Part shown: in pieces, positions 9,845 to 20,592 of the stretch | Layout of the letters: every line of letters starts with the position of its first letter | How positions within the stretch are numbered: position 1 is the stretch's first letter | Origin: Trigonopsis variabilis | Taxonomy: Eukaryota > Ascomycota > Trigonopsidomycetes > Trigonopsidales > Trigonopsidaceae | Assembly (NCBI GenBank): GCA_003707065.3 | Contig: PPXM03000001.1 | Location: 806,001-870,000 of the forward strand | DNA length: 64,000 nucleotides | Reading direction: 5' to 3' | Program-made: the position numbers and the translations under genes | Notes under the pieces: generated by a model | Told to the model about the DNA's origin: nothing | Database searches by the model: none | What the model saw: only the letters and a program-made list of their open reading frames with translations

Positions 9845-12410
9845 CTATTCCTTCTTCACCCTTTTTCTTGGTTTCGACGTCCCTGCTTTAGCTTTGGACT
9901 TTGCTTTGGGTCGCATGATATTCCGATCTTTCGAAATATCATCGACGGCTGCTTCGGCTGGTTCCTCGTCATCAGGTTGGTCATCTTCTATTATCACATC
10001 TTCACTATCCGGTACAGCTTCTCTCGTCGTCTTCGTTTGTGCTGGCAGCGATCCCTTGACATAGGCCATCGGATGAGAGCTGGCATTATATTTCCTGGTA
10101 AAGGCAGTCTTCACTGAAGTTGGGATTTTTGTTAGCAAGGTATCACCCTTCCCTTTAAGAGACAGTGATACTATGGAATCCCAGTCGTCTCGTGTAAGAT
10201 AATAGTAATCCATGAAATCGATTATCTGGGGAATTGACTCGGTTCCTTCATCAATTAACGGTCGAACCAGCCGCTCTAGGAGAATTGGCTCATAAAATAG
10301 TCTGAGCTCTCTGCCCGATGTCTCTGTCCGTAGTCTCATATGTGATTGCACTTCCTGAAGAAGTCGGATGAACTTACCAAGGGAAGATACATTGCCCAAG
10401 AGTTTCGTGAAACCAATACGTCCTGACATCCGTCCATGAACAAAATAGCTAGGCCGCACTGTCGACATGACTGCGTGAAAAGGAAGCAGGCCCCACTGTT
10501 GGTTTGCTCCTCGAATTTGTCGGTCTACTAGCTCCGAGTCGGAGATCGAGTCGGCAGCTTTCGATAACAATTCAAACCTTTCTAGATGGTTGGAAGCTTG
10601 GCTTGGAGACGTTGAAATATAATTTTCTTGGATCATCAAGGGAACGAAATCAATATCATTGAAATAAAGTTCCATCTGATCCGATAGCGTCTTTCCACTA
10701 CCCCTGAAAACAGAGCCCCCAAGAAATTGACCACAGATATCGAATGGCTTCAATGTAATTTCCTTTTCAGCTTCCTTTGTTAATTTTTTGGACGATTCAA
10801 AGTCCAAAGAAGAACCTGTCCGAGCAAAGGATGATAAAAGGTTGATAATTTGCCTAATATCAGAATGGGTACTTTCCACCATTTGGTCTATGACCGAGGC
10901 TGAAAGTTTGATCCCTTCGCGGTACGCTATCATCATGATCCTCGAGCGGATCATGTTGGCGTCTGGGCGACGAAATGGAAGATCATAAACCACTCGGTCA
11001 AAAGGACGCATTTTCGGAAGAGACCGTTCGTTACATATAAGAATGATAGGAATATGAGTAATTCGGCATAGAGCAGCCATCTGTCCAACTCCTCCTCGGT
11101 CTCCGGCCAACATACCATCAACTTCATCCATGATTAACACAATCTTGCGTTTGCTCGATTCAACTTTTCCCGAGTGAGTTGAAAAGTAGCCCATTAGAGA
11201 TTTATTCGTAAGTAATGGGATTATATGCTGCTGTAGTAGAGATTTGCTTCTAGTGTCGCTAGCGTTGGACTCGATTACGTCGAACCCTTCTAAATTTGCG
11301 ACCAAATGCGCTGCGGTTGTCTTACCAATACCAGGCGCGCCAGAGATTAGAACTGCTCGGTAAAGTCCCATTCCATCTTTGCCAGGTCTCTTGAATCCGG
11401 TATGATAATTATCTTGCCAGCTGTGTAGCCAGTCTTGAAGCTTTTGTACCTGTCCTTTGTTGCCACATATATCTTTAGTAGCTGTCGGTGCATATTTAGA
11501 TGTCCAAAGCTCATTAATTTGTCCCGGCCCTTTTTCAGCGGGCGACATATGCGATTGTGCTTCCTTGGCAGCTTTGGCTGCAGCTGCTTCATCTTTTTCT
11601 AGTTGCTTCTTTGCCTGGTTGCTGTTCCCTCCATTAGCAGGAAGCCTTTCAAGAAGTTCGAACAAGCCACGTTCATTTATCACCTTAATCCCCAGATCTT
11701 TCACCTTTTTAATCTTTGCTGGCCCTGCATCTTTGCCAGCGACAACAAATGATGTATTTCTTGAGGGAGCAGTCATTACTTTGCCACCATATTTCTTGAT
11801 GAGGTCTTTCGCTTCATCGCGAGTCAGCCGAGCCAGAATACCTGTGATAACAAACGTTAGACCGGCTAAGCAATTGGGCTCGCCCACAGGAATAGGAGTA
11901 TTTGCAGTGATTCCTCCCTCAGAGTCAACAGTCTGAGGTTCATTGTTGCGGCTTGCGCGTTGAAAGAAAGCTTTCTTAGAGGAATCCACGTCCATCGTCT
12001 CCACCTGATCAGCATCAATTGATGATATGTTGGCCAGAATCTCATTCGCGGAGACTGGCTTATTAGATTTGTCCTTCACCGTATTGTTACTGGCTTTCTG
12101 ATCTTTGACTGCTGTCTTTACTGGTACTGCACTACCACTCGGCCGCCCTGTCGATTTTGAAAAATATGACGAGACACTGACCTCTTTTGTTTGGCTCGGT
12201 ACGGATTTCATTGTTTTGGCAGTCATTATTCTTCTGTTAGCTTGCTTATCATATTATATTCACTTTTTAGGAGCACCAAGCTCATCTTCGGAGTCAGACT
12301 CTTACTGTTAACGCTGCAAGTCCTCTTTATATACCATCAATCACGCGTTTCCTTGAAGCCCGCTTAGAGTCAGACTGTCGTTAATAGTTGGAACCTTGTC
12401 TGCTCACCAT
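9845..12410 (-). CDS. RFC1: replication factor C large subunit
   Basis: Large subunit of the PCNA clamp loader. The last exon is 9845-12230. Three tiny 5' exons are inferred: 12264-12300, 12335-12374 and a lone ATG at 12408-12410, with introns of 33, 34 and 33 nt. They give M-SDSKRASRKRVIDESDSEDELGAPKK, the acidic/basic N-terminus usual for Rfc1. The product is about 821 residues. Domains are a PIP-like SSYF segment, a BRCT domain near residues 145-225 (LAGLTFVITG..., SFVVAGKDAGPAKIKK), the AAA+ module with Walker A GAPGIGKTT near 327 and Walker B LIMDEVDGM near 394, and the RFC1 C-terminal domain with a basic tail (KPRKRVKKE). The one-codon first exon is the weakest part of the model. Confidence 0.9.
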
Positions 12411-12511
12411 CTCCTGCCTTTTTGCGCGTCTCTTGAACTTGGTGTCGTGTTCCTCAAGCGCTACAACGACATTACTGTTTCCTCATCTATGTCTTCAATC
12501 AATCAGCGCAG

Positions 12512-12700
12512 ATGACCTCAATGACCGTATACGGTAGTGTTCCTTGGCTTTGTGATATTCTCTGGAAATATCAGAGAAGGAAGTCAAGTGTATTTCCTCC
12601 AAATAAAGAAAATATAACACCATCCAGTCATCTTGCCGCCACGCCACAGATTACGAAATATGAAGCACGTAGAGAATTTGTTCTAAATTTTATTACATGA
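12512..12700 (+). CDS. doubtful small ORF, 62 codons
   Basis: ATG-started frame (MTSMTVYGSVPWLCDILWKY...) between the RFC1 start and the gene at 12745. I tried to splice it into the downstream frame and found no donor/acceptor pair with the right phase. It may be a leader ORF of the next gene or a chance frame; no family is recognised. Confidence 0.2.
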   Translation: MTSMTVYGSVPWLCDILWKYQRRKSSVFPPNKENITPSSHLAATPQITKYEARREFVLNFIT

Positions 12701-12744
12701 ATAAGTGACAGCACTGCAATCAAAGTCCTCGTGGTTCCATCCAT

Positions 12745-14181
12745 ATGGAACTCGAGCCCAAAGCTGTGACTGTGGGTTCCGTTTTGACCCCGCTTTCATA
12801 TGACGAGCATACACACAGCAAGCTTTCTCGTCTTTCTTCTTTCAAGTCCAAATGGTTTTTTCGAAAGACTTTTTCTGCTTTGAAAGCTAAAATACGTTCT
12901 AAAAAACAGTCGTTGCTCAATAAAATCGAATCCTTGCGCCATAAGACTGAAAATAAAGCATCCTGCCTAACTCAGAGGAAGGTGTTAACCACGTTTTCCT
13001 CCGAATTAGGTGCATCAGCATATATAGATACCTCCGAGTCCAGTCCTTTGTTTTTAGAGCTAGAACAACTCTATAGTGGTGAGTTCGAGGGATATCCGAC
13101 CCTTCCTCAACATGTTCTCCTGGATATGCTTTACCCTGATGGCATGAAAGCTGGGCAGAGTAATTGTACTCTTGCTAGAGTTATCAGACCTTCTTTCAAC
13201 TTCGGCGACGATGATTTACCTTCCCTAACTAACTTCGACATGAGTATTTATTCCGCTAATCCGAATGGCAATACTCAAGAGCATATTATTACCCATCTTC
13301 TTCCTACCTATTACCTTGCATTTCGTCCATGGAATCTTCCAACTTCTACAACGATAATTTACCCTTCTCCTATGCTGCTTCGTTCAAAAGATCCGATACT
13401 GGGATTTCTTTCGCTAATCCCAGTGACGATAATCAAGAGCATAATATTACCAACCCTTCTTCATGCTTCTTACCTTTCATTTCTTTCATGGAGTCTTTCA
13501 AACTCTTTTGGAGATATTGATAGAGATATGTCTATCAATGCCGGAAAAGAGTTAGCCCCTTATGACCTGATCTTAGCTTATTTGGACTGTTATACCATGC
13601 CTCAAAATTATGATATCGCTATCGTCACGTCATGTTTAGATCCATGTTCTGAGCTTGTCCCTTTTGTGCCCCCTTCAATCAATGACAAGGCCACTCCAGG
13701 CTCTACCAGTCTGAACCACATTTTCTTTTCAATGCTGCCGAAAGCCCCAGAAGAAATTCTGCAGGATCATATTCGTCTTGAAAATGTGGCCCTTTCGGCC
13801 CCAATCCAATATCCCGCGAGCAGTTTGGTTCTCGAGCAACAATCAGGTATTGACTCCCCAGGTCAGTGCAACGAGGAAGGATCCTTCAAAGCTGGTGAAG
13901 CCTACGAGGAAGCTGCGGCGATCGACAGAAAAGGGCGGAGACCGCAAAAGACCTGTCACGTATCTTTTGGCTCTGAATTAAATATTTCCTCCATTGAATT
14001 TCACCCGAAAGATCCACCTTGCCTCATTATGATGCCGAGATCTTTCAACATTCATATTGGAACTAAAAAGAGGATTGTCAACAAGATTAACTACCAGACT
14101 CAGTCTAGTCTCTTGAAAAGAAGACCGAAGGCTCTACGACCTGACAGGAAACCGGAGAACCGCCGACCGGCGTGGTGCTAG
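12745..14181 (+). CDS. unrecognised protein with internal duplication
   Basis: A 478-codon frame with no family that I recognise. The N-terminal 75 residues are basic and helical (SKLSRLSSFKSKWFFRKTFSALKAK), the middle is hydrophobic and irregular, and the C-terminal quarter is charged. A segment near residue 408, TCHVSFGSELNISSIEFHP, has the spacing of a PP1-docking VxF motif, an inference only. Bases 13191-13500 hold two imperfect copies of one segment. The second copy keeps coding similarity to the first only when read two bases out of phase with the main frame, so the model probably has a missed frame change, or the gene is decaying or overprinted. Confidence 0.5.
   Translation: MELEPKAVTVGSVLTPLSYDEHTHSKLSRLSSFKSKWFFRKTFSALKAKIRSKKQSLLNKIESLRHKTENKASCLTQRKVLTTFSSELGASAYIDTSESSPLFLELEQLYSGEFEGYPTLPQHVLLDMLYPDGMKAGQSNCTLARVIRPSFNFGDDDLPSLTNFDMSIYSANPNGNTQEHIITHLLPTYYLAFRPWNLPTSTTIIYPSPMLLRSKDPILGFLSLIPVTIIKSIILPTLLHASYLSFLSWSLSNSFGDIDRDMSINAGKELAPYDLILAYLDCYTMPQNYDIAIVTSCLDPCSELVPFVPPSINDKATPGSTSLNHIFFSMLPKAPEEILQDHIRLENVALSAPIQYPASSLVLEQQSGIDSPGQCNEEGSFKAGEAYEEAAAIDRKGRRPQKTCHVSFGSELNISSIEFHPKDPPCLIMMPRSFNIHIGTKKRIVNKINYQTQSSLLKRRPKALRPDRKPENRRPAWC
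13191..13500 (+). repeat. imperfect direct duplication, two copies about 150 bp apart
   Basis: Copy 1 begins near 13191 and copy 2 near 13334. Matching landmarks are AACTTC at 13198 and 13341 (143 bp apart), and GCTAATCC at 13255 and 13413, then CAAGAGCAT in both (158 bp apart). The 15-bp change in spacing is a five-codon indel, and both spacings leave the same frame offset of two. Confidence 0.7.
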
Positions 14182-15133
14182 AAGAGCTTTCAATGAACAG
14201 ATAAGTGAACTGCAAGAATAAATTTCTAACATTCTCTATAGTATGCCCAAAAACGAACAGCGGATTGCATGATTGAAGGCCTTCTTGTTTTCAATATAGT
14301 TGTTTTTTTTGCTTTTCTCCCATGCCTGATGATATCAGCCTATGAAGCTTTTTGTACTTTTGTGGCCTCTTGCATCATTTATGGGGTACCGTGGATCTTT
14401 CGGATGGAAAAAAAGCTGGTTTCTGGCCACTTTATATGTTGGCTGTCCTGTTGGCTGAAGCCTTTATCTGGAGTGAGCTGCAGGTTCCCGACTGGCTTTT
14501 CGCCGGCCGAGGGGGTGAGTTCCTCTGTTGCACTGATATATGGGGAAACCCTTTGTGGCGATTCACTGTCCCTTGAGAACTCGTGAAAATTCTGGTGGGA
14601 CGAATAAATGGGGCCAGAGCCTGAAAGATTCTTTGCATATCTCCATTTCTCCTTGGGCCTGGCCTCCATTTCCATTGAGAATGGACATCTATATGAAATA
14701 TATATTTTTCGTAATGTATTATCTTGTGAGCGTAGTATCGGGTCTCTAGATTATTTTAGAGTCATTTTGTTTTACATCGTCTGCTTACGCTGGATTTTCT
14801 TTGGAGTCAACATATGTGAAAGCACTCCCACAGGGCTGAAATGTTCTCCTACCGTAATCGAGTCGATCATGTGAATATCGGCAATTACATATAGCTGTTC
14901 ACGGTCATCTGATCCAATTCAGAGTTTCACGCTAGCTTGCGCTTTGTTTCGAGTCTGCTATCACTGAAGAGAAGTCATTGTTGATCTCGAAAATATGATC
15001 ATAGCAGCTCATTACTGTAGCTTTTTTCTGTACCGCGACAGAAAAATTGTGGCCCTAGTAAATAAAGTACATATAGTGAATAAATAAATATACGAGAAAA
15101 GCATTATTGGAAAAAATCGATAAAAAATATATT
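14182..15133. other. intergenic with short hydrophobic frames
   Basis: Several overlapping plus-strand frames of 70-105 codons occur at 14269-14874, one with two hydrophobic stretches. None shows a family motif and no splicing joins them sensibly. I see no supportable gene. Confidence 0.4.
15122..15127 (-). terminator. Pol III terminator of tRNA-Leu
   Basis: On the minus strand a run of six T follows the tRNA 3' end after six bases, the usual Pol III stop signal. Confidence 0.7.
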
Positions 15134-15247
15134 TGGTCGGGACGAGATTCGAACTCGCGCCTCCGAAGAGACCAGAAACCACCTTGTGAGGCAACTAAGC
15201 TTTGACAACTTGAGTCTGGCACCTTAGACCAACTCGGTCACCCGACC
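15134..15247 (-). tRNA. tRNA-Leu (anticodon CAA) with intron
   Basis: Acceptor arms GGTCGGG and CCCGACC pair perfectly, with discriminator A at 15134. The D arm, A box (TGACCGAGTTGGTCTAAGG), long variable arm and B box (GGTTCGAATC-like, GAGTTCGAATC) are all present. The anticodon stem is CCAGA/TCTGG and the loop reads C-T-CAA-G before an intron of about 31 nt that begins TTG, complementary to the anticodon. A long variable arm and an intron at this site are typical of fungal tRNA-Leu(CAA). Confidence 0.95.
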
Positions 15248-16087
15248 TCGGTGAAATACTAAAGCAATAATACATCCATGGACACTCTAGATTATATAAT
15301 AAGAACGAGACTTCATCTGAAAAACATTAAAAAAGTTAAATAATAGAGTTTTTCAGATCAGTTTATTAATTTCTCTTAAGTGGTTGCATAAATAAATACG
15401 AAGTTTGAAATAGGAAAAAAATTACAAAAAATCATAAAATGAATTCATCAAAAGAGATGAAATAGACCGAGAGTGAGTTGAAATGAGTTAGAAAAATCCA
15501 AACGGTTTTTATATTACAGATTAAGGTACTAGAATTCGTTACTTGTAAGATGGAACAAGACAGCTACCAAACTCATTGTTATTTCACACCTTTTTCCAGC
15601 ATTATAGCATTCCTCTTTTAACATAATTGAGTTCAGAGGGCTGGTTATGCTATGGGAACACCATTTCCCGAGTTTCAAAGGCTGGGCCCTTCTTTCTAAC
15701 TATCACTTTGAACATAATGCTTGCTTACATCGATCTAGATAATGAAACTTCTGTCTTGATAATGTACGGCAGCATTCACTGTCGGTAAGCTTTACCGAGG
15801 AATAAAATATGCTCTCTAGGTTATCTCTTTGATCTTGAACTTCCTATTATGGACGTCTCAGACCTGAGGGAGAGACTTATGCTGGCTAATCTCAACGACA
15901 ATACCGCTTCTGGCGTGGTTATGACAGACCGTTAATGTCTTTTCCCTTTTTTTTGACAGCTTCATATATCTCACAGATAGAAAAGCTGAATAACTTGATT
16001 ACTGCGTCCTGAGAGCACTACAGTCAATTTAAACATAGGTAAAAGAATGTCATTTTAGGAAGGAAAGCACCTTATGTATTAACTAGC
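15248..16087. other. AT-rich intergenic region
   Basis: Covers the tRNA 5' flank and the 3' flank of the HAD gene. A 28-codon frame at 15850-15936 (MDVSDLRERLMLANLNDN...) looks amphipathic but is too short to support. No mobile-element ends were recognised. Confidence 0.4.
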
Positions 16088-16834
16088 TCAATTTGGACTA
16101 TCTTGTAAGATAACGTCCTTTTTTTGACTCAGCGCTTTTACAATAGCAGCAACCAAATTGAAGTCCTGTAGTTCAAAAGCATTGGCAGCTAACCTGTTAT
16201 TGCGGTGAGCATTCCTATTGATCAATATACCATAATCCCAACCCGCATTCAACGCTCCGTCTACATCCAAATTCATGTCATCGCCCACATGGATCTTCAT
16301 TATATTATTCCAGCCTCTGGCTTTGAAAGCTTTTTGCGTATCGTCGTAGAGAGCGGGCTTTTCATGCCCGTATTTAGTGGCCGTGAAGATGTTAGTCTGA
16401 GGAAAGAATTGAGAGAGATGAAAATTCTTCACCAGATCGCTGGTCCGCTCGTCTAGATTAGTTAAGATACATTGGTGAAATGAAGCAAGTTCTGCGATAG
16501 CCCTTCTAGCATCATCGTATAGTTCATAAACAGGCGGACCTGTGAACTGCCGATAAATATCATCAATCACGACACCAAAGGCCTTCGAGATGTTTGGATT
16601 GTTCTTTTCCAAGCCCAGGGCGTAAGAGATTGTCTCTTTCCACCACCTTTCGCCCTTGACTGTCCCTACGGGTGTTTGTTGAAATCGATTCTTGAACCTT
16701 GAAGCAAAACCATTCAAGTGACAGGACGTCTCGTTAAACCCATGCATTCGTATGATATCCAGGTAAATATCTTTTACTGGTCGTGAAAGTCTGAGCAGGG
16801 TACCAAAAACATCATATGTTATTACTGCTGACAT
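16088..16834 (-). CDS. HAD-superfamily hydrolase, HDHD3/REG-2-like
   Basis: The 248-residue product has the four haloacid-dehalogenase motifs in order: I, TYDVFGTLL (nucleophile Asp8); II, CILTNLDE; III, a Lys in KYGHEKPALYD; IV, IHVGDDMNLDVDGALNAGWDYGILI. Length and motif wording match the HDHD3 (REG-2-like) branch found in fungi and animals, a cytosolic phosphatase group of unknown substrate. It is a single exon, starting at the first ATG directly before motif I. A conserved neighbour that would suggest a substrate is absent. Confidence 0.85.
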   Translation of the reverse strand: MSAVITYDVFGTLLRLSRPVKDIYLDIIRMHGFNETSCHLNGFASRFKNRFQQTPVGTVKGERWWKETISYALGLEKNNPNISKAFGVVIDDIYRQFTGPPVYELYDDARRAIAELASFHQCILTNLDERTSDLVKNFHLSQFFPQTNIFTATKYGHEKPALYDDTQKAFKARGWNNIMKIHVGDDMNLDVDGALNAGWDYGILINRNAHRNNRLAANAFELQDFNLVAAIVKALSQKKDVILQDSPN

Positions 16835-18971
16835 CTAACGCTTCATCCGAGCGTTGAAAAGAAGAATATCCCACGAATTCAGTGCAACGTCCTGTATCAG
16901 TATCTTCGACGTCAGGACCGGAAGATCTTGCGAGTCGTCAGCTGATGAGGGTAGTGATGATGATGAAACGAGACTATGCTACCAGAACACTAGTGGACCT
17001 CCCTGTTCTTCATGTTTTCTTCTCGATTTCAAGATACCTCCTTGTAGGAGAAACACCTCAAAACCCAATTTTGCGCAAATTGTGCACAATTGCGCGGTTC
17101 TTTTCTCGCAATGAAAGTCATTCCTTTTGTAGCCCTTGAAATTTCCCCTAGATAAATGGCTACGTCAGATTAAAAGAGATACAGGATTTCTGCGAACTTG
17201 AAAGTTATTTCTATTTCTTAATTGATTATTGTACGCCGGTTTCGTAATAACTACGAGGTTGACAAGAAAGCCGTGGTTGGTCACAAGATCCCAAGAAAAG
17301 CCAATTGACACTTACACTAGGTATAAGTCAATCAGCCGATCTTACTTATTGATGTATTTTAACTGTTATCCAAGTCTCGTAGTCAACGCTCTTCCTACAG
17401 GAATGTTAGATGCCAAAGACATGATACTTTACAGATACGGTTACACTCCGCTGGTGCCCAATATATATCTCTTGTGAGAGAGACTTCTGTCTATCCACGA
17501 GTACGTCACCATACCAATTCTAAGAGAATCATCGTAACTGTGCGCTCATCCTGTAAGCCTAACGTAGCTGTCTAAAGGCCCTACAATTATCATGTCGCCT
17601 ACCGTACGATCAATCGCTACAAAGATGATCTAGATCAAGATGCGGGAGACCCCGATCGCCTACAGAAATCTAAAAGATGAAGCGCACATCCCGTCAGTTA
17701 TCAAGTTTATGGACGACCTGTGAGTCATCTCGAGAGTCGGTTTGCAAAGCGGTCCAGCTAAAGACCGGCCTTATTGTGGCCATCGGGAGAATCCTCTTCA
17801 CCAGCATAATCGCTCACAGAGTGACCATTAACTCCTCACAGTGACTATCTTTCCACTTTAGAACGGGCTTCGAAAAAAAATCTCTCGTCAGAGAATAGTA
17901 TTCGGAAGGTTTAAGTTCTCTTTAGTACCCTAAAGAGAACTTCGTAGGGCCCATTAATGAAACGAAGATTCTATCGTTTTGTTCAATACTGCGAATAAAA
18001 AAGCGCTGATCATTACCTTAATAGGTATACATTCCAACTCTCTTGAGCTCTGGAACTTAAAAGGTATTATATCTCGTGATCAAGAAAAATATCAAAAAGG
18101 AACATTGTTGGCAAATGTCCTTTGTATAGATGAAGTAGCGAAGGTGAACAACCATCTGTATCACAAAAAACAGCCAGCCCTATGCAGGGTTACCTGAGAG
18201 TAATATTACTTTTAAGTGTAACTAATAAACCCGGGCGTCTTTTTCTCCAAGTTCTTTTTCAAAGAAAACAATGAGCTCTTCTATGTTGGTCAATCTTCCA
18301 TGAGACATAACCTAACGCCAATAATGATGCCAGGGCACAGGATGAAACAAGATTTAACAGCCTGGGGTTTATTTATGTCTTCAGTTCCTAGGCTTGTAAG
18401 AAAAACTAGACACTAAACTAGACACTTTTGTGATTTCTCGTGTCTATATTCACTACTTTTCACAAAGATACGGATAGGTCCGAGTTTAGTATTTACTGTC
18501 AACTTCAAGTAATCGGAGTCAGGTGGAGATATACGGTTTCTTTTAATGAAAATGTAGAACAGCTAACGTACCCAGTTTGGGCTCGTTTGAGAGTCCGGAA
18601 CTGGAGATGAATCACACAGAGATAGTATAGACTGTCGCGCACCTTAATTAAACTGAAGTTAAGGGCAGCCGGCTAGCCAGAAATCATTCCTACTCATACC
18701 GCTCGCCATCAGGATATTATAAAGACCGCGTAAGTGAATCTCGTCCTCGTCCATTCTATTGTCCACATTAGAATTATTTACGCCATAATAGCGAGAGTAT
18801 GATGTTATTACGAAGTACAATGAATGAAGAGAGTAAAATCGATAGGCTGAAAGGATCTTGAACTGTGACAATACGGATATCAGATATCAGATCATCTAGA
18901 ACTATGTAGCTTTACTTTCAGATACAGATAAGGCAACATGATCCTTTATAGGCCCTGTTTGACAATGGCAG
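16835..18971. other. gene-poor stretch with hairpin and coding-like fragments
   Basis: About 2.1 kb without a supportable gene. Frames at 16854-17139 and 17583-17850 have coding-like composition (for example YNYHVAYRTINRYKDD near 17593) but are broken by stops in every frame and match nothing I recognise. They may be relics of a lost gene. A perfect 13-bp stem hairpin lies at 17913-17942. Confidence 0.45.
17913..17942. repeat. perfect inverted repeat, 13-bp stem, 4-nt loop
   Basis: AAGTTCTCTTTAG, then TACC, then the exact complement CTAAAGAGAACTT. It lies in gene-poor DNA with no T-run beside it. Confidence 0.9.
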
Positions 18972-20228
18972 CTAGATAGTGAAACATAGAGTAGAAACGA
19001 GCAACGTCAGTAACAAGATGGGGCTGAAAGACATGACTGGGGCAATAGAGGTAGAAGTTACTGTCGCTAAGGTATCTGTCAAGACTTCAGAGGGGCTCGT
19101 GATTTCATTGTTAATCCAATCTAGGACGGTAGAAGCAGTCAGGTTTGTATCGAATGTCGTCGAATTGGATAAGAAAATCGATATGGTACCATCTGAATCA
19201 AGAATAGCACCGCCTTTCATTGTAGCATTAGGAGTTCGTAGCAAATAGCCGTATGCTGGGATACCAGTCGATATATACTCTATGCCCTGAAAGTCGTGGA
19301 TAGTTGAAAACATGTGCGAAGACAATGTATCATTCATGACTTCAAAAATATCCAACTCACCGCAGCCACTTTCCCAGCATGAACAGTTAGTGTTTGTGGG
19401 ATACTGAGATGTTCTGGAAATCCTGCCATTGAGCAACCATATAGCGGGCATGTTATATCCTGAAATAGAATCAGAATAAGTTTGGTTTTCAGTAGGCATC
19501 TCGAATTCAAACAAAAACATCTTTGTTTTACCATAATAACCATAATAAGCAGGAATGCCGTCCCGATAGACACCACATCCTTTCTTAAGACTCGAGCTAG
19601 GACATTCTTCTGCAGAGTAGATATAGTATTCTTGGCCAGAAGAAATATAGTTATCCGCTTCCAAAATAGTGGATTCAGTGCTCGCCTCAATACCATTGGT
19701 ACTCGCATAGGTCATGCCAAGGCCTAACCAGGTAAGATTCTCTCCCGCATTGGTTAAAAATGTCACATTATCAGCAGTTTGAGATTCCGCATCATAATAA
19801 GCTAGTCTTGACCATGATTCTCCGGTACTATTAGCCACAGAGAAAGATTCACTAGTCCAGACACCAAATTGGCTTAAATGAAGAGGACCTCTAAAATGAA
19901 CAGAGAGCTCTTCATCTAATGGAGCATTAGTGCCACTAAATGTCTTTCGCTTGGAGTTTGGCTCACAGACACCATCTCCTATCTTTTTAACCTCGAGATA
20001 GCTACCAGAAAACCCAACGTTGGAAAATTCGATAACGTTATACTGGGGCCCAGATGCTCCACCGCTGCTCTGAGCTCTTGCAACTATTACTGGTTGACTA
20101 TCCGGACTTGCCTCATGTAGATTTCCTTGGATCGCATCGACGGTATCATCCCACTCACCAAAGAGATTGGCGAAGGTCGATGGAGTAAACAGCAGAGTAC
20201 TAGCGAGAGTTGAAGATAGGAATCGCAT
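18972..20228 (-). CDS. TOS1: TOS1/YJL171C-like GPI cell-wall glucan-active protein
   Basis: A 418-residue secreted protein. It has a signal peptide (MRFLSSTLASTLLFTPSTFA), then the DUF2403 block (YNVIEFSNVGFSGSYLEVKKI, FSGTNAPLDEELSVHFRGPL). This is followed by the DUF2401/GH16-like domain with MPAIWLLNGRISRTSQYPT and CSCWESGCGELDIFEVMN, where the ELDIFE glutamates are the likely catalytic pair. The end is Ser/Thr-rich with a hydrophobic tail (SFSPILLLTLLVSTLCFTI) suited to a GPI anchor. Tos1-type proteins act on beta-1,3-glucan in the wall. Single exon. An ATCACGTGAT palindrome lies about 355 bp upstream. Confidence 0.85.
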   Translation of the reverse strand: MRFLSSTLASTLLFTPSTFANLFGEWDDTVDAIQGNLHEASPDSQPVIVARAQSSGGASGPQYNVIEFSNVGFSGSYLEVKKIGDGVCEPNSKRKTFSGTNAPLDEELSVHFRGPLHLSQFGVWTSESFSVANSTGESWSRLAYYDAESQTADNVTFLTNAGENLTWLGLGMTYASTNGIEASTESTILEADNYISSGQEYYIYSAEECPSSSLKKGCGVYRDGIPAYYGYYGKTKMFLFEFEMPTENQTYSDSISGYNMPAIWLLNGRISRTSQYPTNTNCSCWESGCGELDIFEVMNDTLSSHMFSTIHDFQGIEYISTGIPAYGYLLRTPNATMKGGAILDSDGTISIFLSNSTTFDTNLTASTVLDWINNEITSPSEVLTDTLATVTSTSIAPVMSFSPILLLTLLVSTLCFTI

Positions 20229-20582
20229 TCACTTAAATTCTCGAAAATGAAAGAATAAAGAAAAAAACAAAAGATGAGGTGAATCCTACAATTTCAATTC
20301 GTCAGTAGCAACGAGGGAGCGACCGTGACGTTCCTTTTCCGGAAAATCCTTATGTCCTTGTCAATGTGATCGACAAGATTAATCCAAGATTGAAAGCCTA
20401 AGCTTAATTAGCGCGTAATAATATAATTAGGCACATCAATGAGTTTTTTCGAATATGCTACTTTCTCATTACGGCACCACGATTCAGCCCAGTGACAATA
20501 GGCAAGTCTAAATAAATGTGCCATATGGGATGCCCGGAATAACATGTGTCTCCTTATCGAACGAAGACTTTGAGATGGATAA

Positions 20583-20592
20583 ATCACGTGAT
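20583..20592. promoter_or_regulatory. ATCACGTGAT E-box palindrome
   Basis: Ten-base palindrome with the TCACGTGA core bound by Cbf1-type bHLH proteins, about 355 bp upstream of the TOS1-like start. Function is inferred from the motif only. Confidence 0.3.

Noticed and set aside
14269-14874. Small membrane protein gene(s) after the unrecognised gene
   Set aside because: Three frames overlap with no shared splice solution, no family motif and no conserved start; hydrophobicity alone is weak in AT-rich DNA.
15012-15194. 60-codon minus-strand frame
   Set aside because: Overlaps the tRNA-Leu gene and AT-rich flank; a chance frame.
16854-17139. Plus-strand gene beside the HAD hydrolase
   Set aside because: Two overlapping short frames, one opening with GTG, no motif and no splice partner.
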